Of a stretch of 42,143 nucleotides of DNA, positions 39,615 through 42,143 are shown piece after piece. A program made the position numbers and the translations under genes. Positions within the stretch are counted from its first letter, which is position 1. The number at the start of each line of letters is the position of its first letter. This DNA comes from Asaia bogorensis (lineage in GTDB: Bacteria; Pseudomonadota; Alphaproteobacteria; Acetobacterales; Acetobacteraceae): contig CAMBRC010000035.1 in the NCBI GenBank assembly GCA_945869965.1, forward strand, positions 1 to 42,143, written 5' to 3'. The notes under the pieces were generated by a model, which ran no database searches, had not been told where the DNA came from, and saw nothing but the letters and a program-made list of their open reading frames with translations.

Positions 39615-41087
39615 TCAGGCAAACGGATCGGCGACGCGCGGCCAGAACGGGCGGGTCACCTTGGTATAGGGCAGGCCAACGAAATCCGCCCCCACCGTGC
39701 CGGGGGCGGCGATGTAGCGCACCGCCGAGGCGATGGGAGCAAAGCCGGCGTAGAAATGCTGCATCGACTTGACGATGACGGCGGCCTTGTCGGCCAGGGT
39801 ACAGCCGGTGCCGGTGAAGGCGTCGGGGTAGAACACCTGCTGGCGTTTTGAGGTCAGGATGATGTGGATGCCCCCACCCTGATCCATCGGGGCCTCGACC
39901 CAGGCCGAGGTGCCGTACTGCGCGCGGCCGCCGGACAGGCCGCGTTGGGTGTGGTTCTCGACGATCGCCCGCACGGTGACGCGCAGGTCGATCGGGAGTC
40001 CGGAGACCGGGCCGGACTTGCCGCCGATGCGCAGATCGAAGCTGGCGCCCACGCCGGCCTCGGCACAGAAGGACACGGCGATCGGGTCCCAGAAGCAGCC
40101 GATGGCGACGTTGCTCACGCCGCGCTCGACCAGGCGGCGCAGGACGAAGGTGCTGTCGCTGGGCGCGCCGCCGCCGGCGTTGTCGGCGACGTCGGCGAGC
40201 ACGACGGGGCCTTTCGGCGCCGCCAGGGCGAAGTCGATGGCCTGGTCGATGGTGTCGTGCGGGGTCACCGTCTGGTCGCGCATCGCCCAGATTTCCTGGT
40301 GCAATTGCGCGGCGAGTGCCTTCGCCTTGGCGCGATCGCCGTCGGCAATCACCACGAATTTCGCCCCGACCTCCGCCACATCGGCCCAAGGGAAGCCGTG
40401 GCCGAAGGAAACGGAGATGATGCCGTCGCGGCCTTCAAGCGACTTCATGCGGGTGACGAAACTCTTGGTCGGCTCCACCGGGGTGCGCCACATGCCGACC
40501 ATGCGGCAATCGTGCAGTGCCACCACCGGTTTCGTCTTTCCTTGCACCGCGTCCATCACGATATCATAAAGGTCTTCGGCGCGGTCCAGCGTGTCGGTGT
40601 GCGGATACTCCTTGAAGATCACTGGAAGCGCGTTGTCGCAGATGTCGTCGGTCAGGTGGCAGTGCAGGTCCAGCTCGACGCCTACCGGCACATCCGGGCC
40701 GACGATTTCGCGCACCCGCTTGAGCACGTCGCCTTCGCAGTCGTCATAGCCCTCGGCCACCATCGCGCCGTGCAGGAACAGCAGCACGCCATCGACCGGG
40801 AGGGCGGCGCGCAGATCGTTCAGCAGCAGGTCGCGCAGTTCCTCATAGACGTGCTTGACGATCGCGCCCGAGGGTTCGGTGGAGGCGCTGATGCTCTCGA
40901 CGATCTCGTGCCCGTCGGCCTCCGCCCGGCGACGCCAGACGATCAGCGGGCCGTTGGCGCCGTCCAGCGGCTTCGTGCTGCCGCCGGTGCGGTGAAACGG
41001 CTTGTCGACCTTGAACGCGTTCATCCCGGTGGGGATCGGCGACCAGGTGTTGGTCTCGGTCACATAGGCGGCGATGAACAGCTTCAT
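39615..41087 (-). CDS. M81 family metallopeptidase-like protein (MlrC)
   Basis: This is 490 residues from the ATG at 41087 (GGGGAG upstream). N-terminal YVTETNTWSP and the zinc-type motif VELDLHCHLTDD near 165-176 (probable zinc ligands D and H), then FLHGAMVAEGYDDCEG and ADVADNAGGGAPSDSTF, are those of the MlrC/COG5476 family, named for microcystinase C. Most family members are of unknown substrate and often sit near ABC transporters. It converges on the MerR regulator gene with a seven-base gap and diverges from the permease at 41178. Confidence 0.85.
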   Translation of the reverse strand: MKLFIAAYVTETNTWSPIPTGMNAFKVDKPFHRTGGSTKPLDGANGPLIVWRRRAEADGHEIVESISASTEPSGAIVKHVYEELRDLLLNDLRAALPVDGVLLFLHGAMVAEGYDDCEGDVLKRVREIVGPDVPVGVELDLHCHLTDDICDNALPVIFKEYPHTDTLDRAEDLYDIVMDAVQGKTKPVVALHDCRMVGMWRTPVEPTKSFVTRMKSLEGRDGIISVSFGHGFPWADVAEVGAKFVVIADGDRAKAKALAAQLHQEIWAMRDQTVTPHDTIDQAIDFALAAPKGPVVLADVADNAGGGAPSDSTFVLRRLVERGVSNVAIGCFWDPIAVSFCAEAGVGASFDLRIGGKSGPVSGLPIDLRVTVRAIVENHTQRGLSGGRAQYGTSAWVEAPMDQGGGIHIILTSKRQQVFYPDAFTGTGCTLADKAAVIVKSMQHFYAGFAPIASAVRYIAAPGTVGADFVGLPYTKVTRPFWPRVADPFA

Positions 41088-41177
41088 CAATCGACTCCCC
41101 TCGGCAGGACGGCAGCGTAACCGATGGCGGGCGACGGCGACAGCTTGCCCGCGCGGCGATGGCGGATACGATGGCTC

Positions 41178-42014
41178 ATGGAATTGATCCACGTTGCCGC
41201 CGCCCTGTTCAGCGCTGTGCTGCATGCCGGGTGGAACGCCGCCGTGAAGGCAAGCCGCAAGCCGGCCCAGGCGGCCACCGGGCAGATGTGCTTCGCCGCG
41301 CTGATCGGCTTGCCGGGGCTGTACTGGACCGGGCTGCCGGCGGCGGAGTCATGGCCGTGGATCGCCCTATCAACTGCACTCAACACGTTGACCGTACCGG
41401 CGATGCTGCGCGCCTATGCGCTGGGCGGATTCGGCATCGTCTATCCCGTCATGCGGGCCGTCGCGGTGCTGTTGATCGTGCCGTTGGCCGTCCTGTTCGC
41501 CGGGGAGCAGGTGGGGACGTTCGGCCTGGCGGGTGTCGCGGTAATCGCGGCATCGCTGCTGACGCTGGCGCTCGACGCGGCGCGGGCGCAGGGGGCGACT
41601 CTGCGGGCACTGGGCTGGACCCTAGCCGCCGGGCTGGGCACCGCCGCCTATGTCATCTGCGACGCGCGCGGGGTGCGGGTGTCGGGCTGGCCCTGGGCCT
41701 ACGGCATCGTCACCTCGCTGACCAATGCCGCGGCGATGCTGGTGCGGCAGCGCCGGTCCCTGCCCTCGCGGGCGGAACTGCCCGGGGTGATGGCGGTGGC
41801 GATCCCCGGCGGCATCGCCTCGATGATCTCCTACCTGCTGATCCTGTGGGTGTTCAGCCTCGCGCCGATCGCCCCAGCGGCAGCGCTGCGCGATACCTCC
41901 GCGCTGTTCGCCATTATCATCGCGGCGCTGTTCCTGCGCGAACGCTTCACCCCCCTGCGCGTCGGTGCCGTGTTGCTGGCGGCGCTGGCGGTGCCGTTGC
42001 TGCGGCTCGGGTAG
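41178..42014 (+). CDS. EamA-like membrane transporter (DMT superfamily)
   Basis: This is 278 residues from the ATG at 41178. About ten hydrophobic segments fall in two halves, each with the EamA layout: ALFSAVLHAGWNAAVKAS at the start of the first, ALGGFGIVYPVMRAVAVL in the first half, and FSLAPIAPAAALRDTSALFAIIIAAL in the second (given here as SLAPIAPAAALRDTS). It is an inner-membrane exporter or importer of a small metabolite; substrate unknown. It has no clear operon partner. Confidence 0.85.
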   Translation: MELIHVAAALFSAVLHAGWNAAVKASRKPAQAATGQMCFAALIGLPGLYWTGLPAAESWPWIALSTALNTLTVPAMLRAYALGGFGIVYPVMRAVAVLLIVPLAVLFAGEQVGTFGLAGVAVIAASLLTLALDAARAQGATLRALGWTLAAGLGTAAYVICDARGVRVSGWPWAYGIVTSLTNAAAMLVRQRRSLPSRAELPGVMAVAIPGGIASMISYLLILWVFSLAPIAPAAALRDTSALFAIIIAALFLRERFTPLRVGAVLLAALAVPLLRLG

Positions 42015-42037
42015 GAGCTGAAGCAAGGCAAGGAAGG

Positions 42038-42143
42038 CCAGGGCTCTGCCCTGGACCCGCTGGGGCCGGCGGCCCCAGACCCCATTCGTTTAAGCGCCTT
42101 CGGCAGAGGGGGGCATCGAGGCCTTGATGAAGGCCTCGATGCC
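42038..42143. repeat. cluster of three GC-rich inverted repeats at the window end
   Basis: Three hairpins follow the EamA gene: CCAGGGC-TCT-GCCCTGG (42038-42054), TGGGGCC-GGC-GGCCCCA (42061-42077), and GGCATCGAGGCC with GGCCTCGATGCC around an 8-base loop (42112-42143), a perfect 12-bp stem ending at the last base of the window. The first two may be a terminator or a REP-like element. No U-tract follows. Confidence 0.7.

Noticed and set aside
39604-39618. CTGAAC-TGC-GTTCAG palindrome as a terminator
   Set aside because: The stem is six base pairs with no U-tract and overlaps both convergent stops; too weak to call.

Overview
The window is high-GC, densely packed bacterial chromosome. Gene content (CODH-type cox accessory genes, PotABCD- and MalFG-type ABC transporters, NDUFS4-like complex I subunit, NhaD-type antiporter) points to an alphaproteobacterium. 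A Rhodospirillales/Acetobacteraceae member is my best guess, but that rests on overall character and not on a marker gene.

Layout. 1-1443 is visibly poorer in GC and looks like the right end of an integrated element: small hypothetical genes, a DUF2158-like gene broken by one in-frame TAG, a complete tRNA-Arg(UCU), and at 1399-1443 the 3' half of a second tRNA-Arg(UCU), the usual scar of integration into a tRNA gene. 1563-4768 is a sugar-type ABC operon (binding protein, two permeases, no ATPase). 4934-9670 holds an alpha/beta hydrolase, a COG4091-like dehydrogenase, a PhyH-family dioxygenase, a GST and an NDUFS4-like subunit. tRNA-Pro(UGG), a secreted DUF192 protein coupled to an AcuC-like deacetylase, a methylisocitrate lyase and an NhaD-like antiporter follow on the minus strand. 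14004-19985 is a seven-gene plus-strand run (CoxG, MoxR/CoxD, CoxE, split XdhC/CoxF, a MoeA-like/MobA-like fusion, GNAT) for maturing a CODH-family molybdenum hydroxylase whose structural subunits are not in the window. 19992-31540 carries a free-standing adenylation enzyme, a serine hydrolase, an O-methyltransferase, an amidase, an unknown gene/lipoprotein/MFS operon, a rhodanese/methyltransferase pair divergent from a cysteine synthase, and a DMSP-lyase-family cupin preceded by a small Pro-rich ORF. 31665-36886 is a polyamine-type ABC operon divergent from a PuuB-like oxidase. 36982-39607 is a heavy-metal P-type ATPase with its divergent MerR-family regulator and a classic 19-bp-spacer promoter. 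An M81 (MlrC) protein and an EamA-like permease close the window.

The most striking unexplained structure is an AT-rich repeat present at eleven loci (21 units). Each unit is a 16-18 nt arm (GGATRAAAGTTTTTTTG) joined to a short hairpin. The hairpin keeps a TTCA/TGAA loop whose orientation follows the arm, while its base pair and its loop-closing pair swap between G-C and C-G. Units occur as inverted pairs, always just after gene 3' ends, sometimes touching or supplying the stop codon. They look like compound terminators; their number and pairing also recall DNA-uptake sequences. The second signal is a small Pro/Arg-rich ORF family seen twice (8932-9009 minus, 30573-30650 plus) that shares a 26-codon block differing mostly at synonymous sites.
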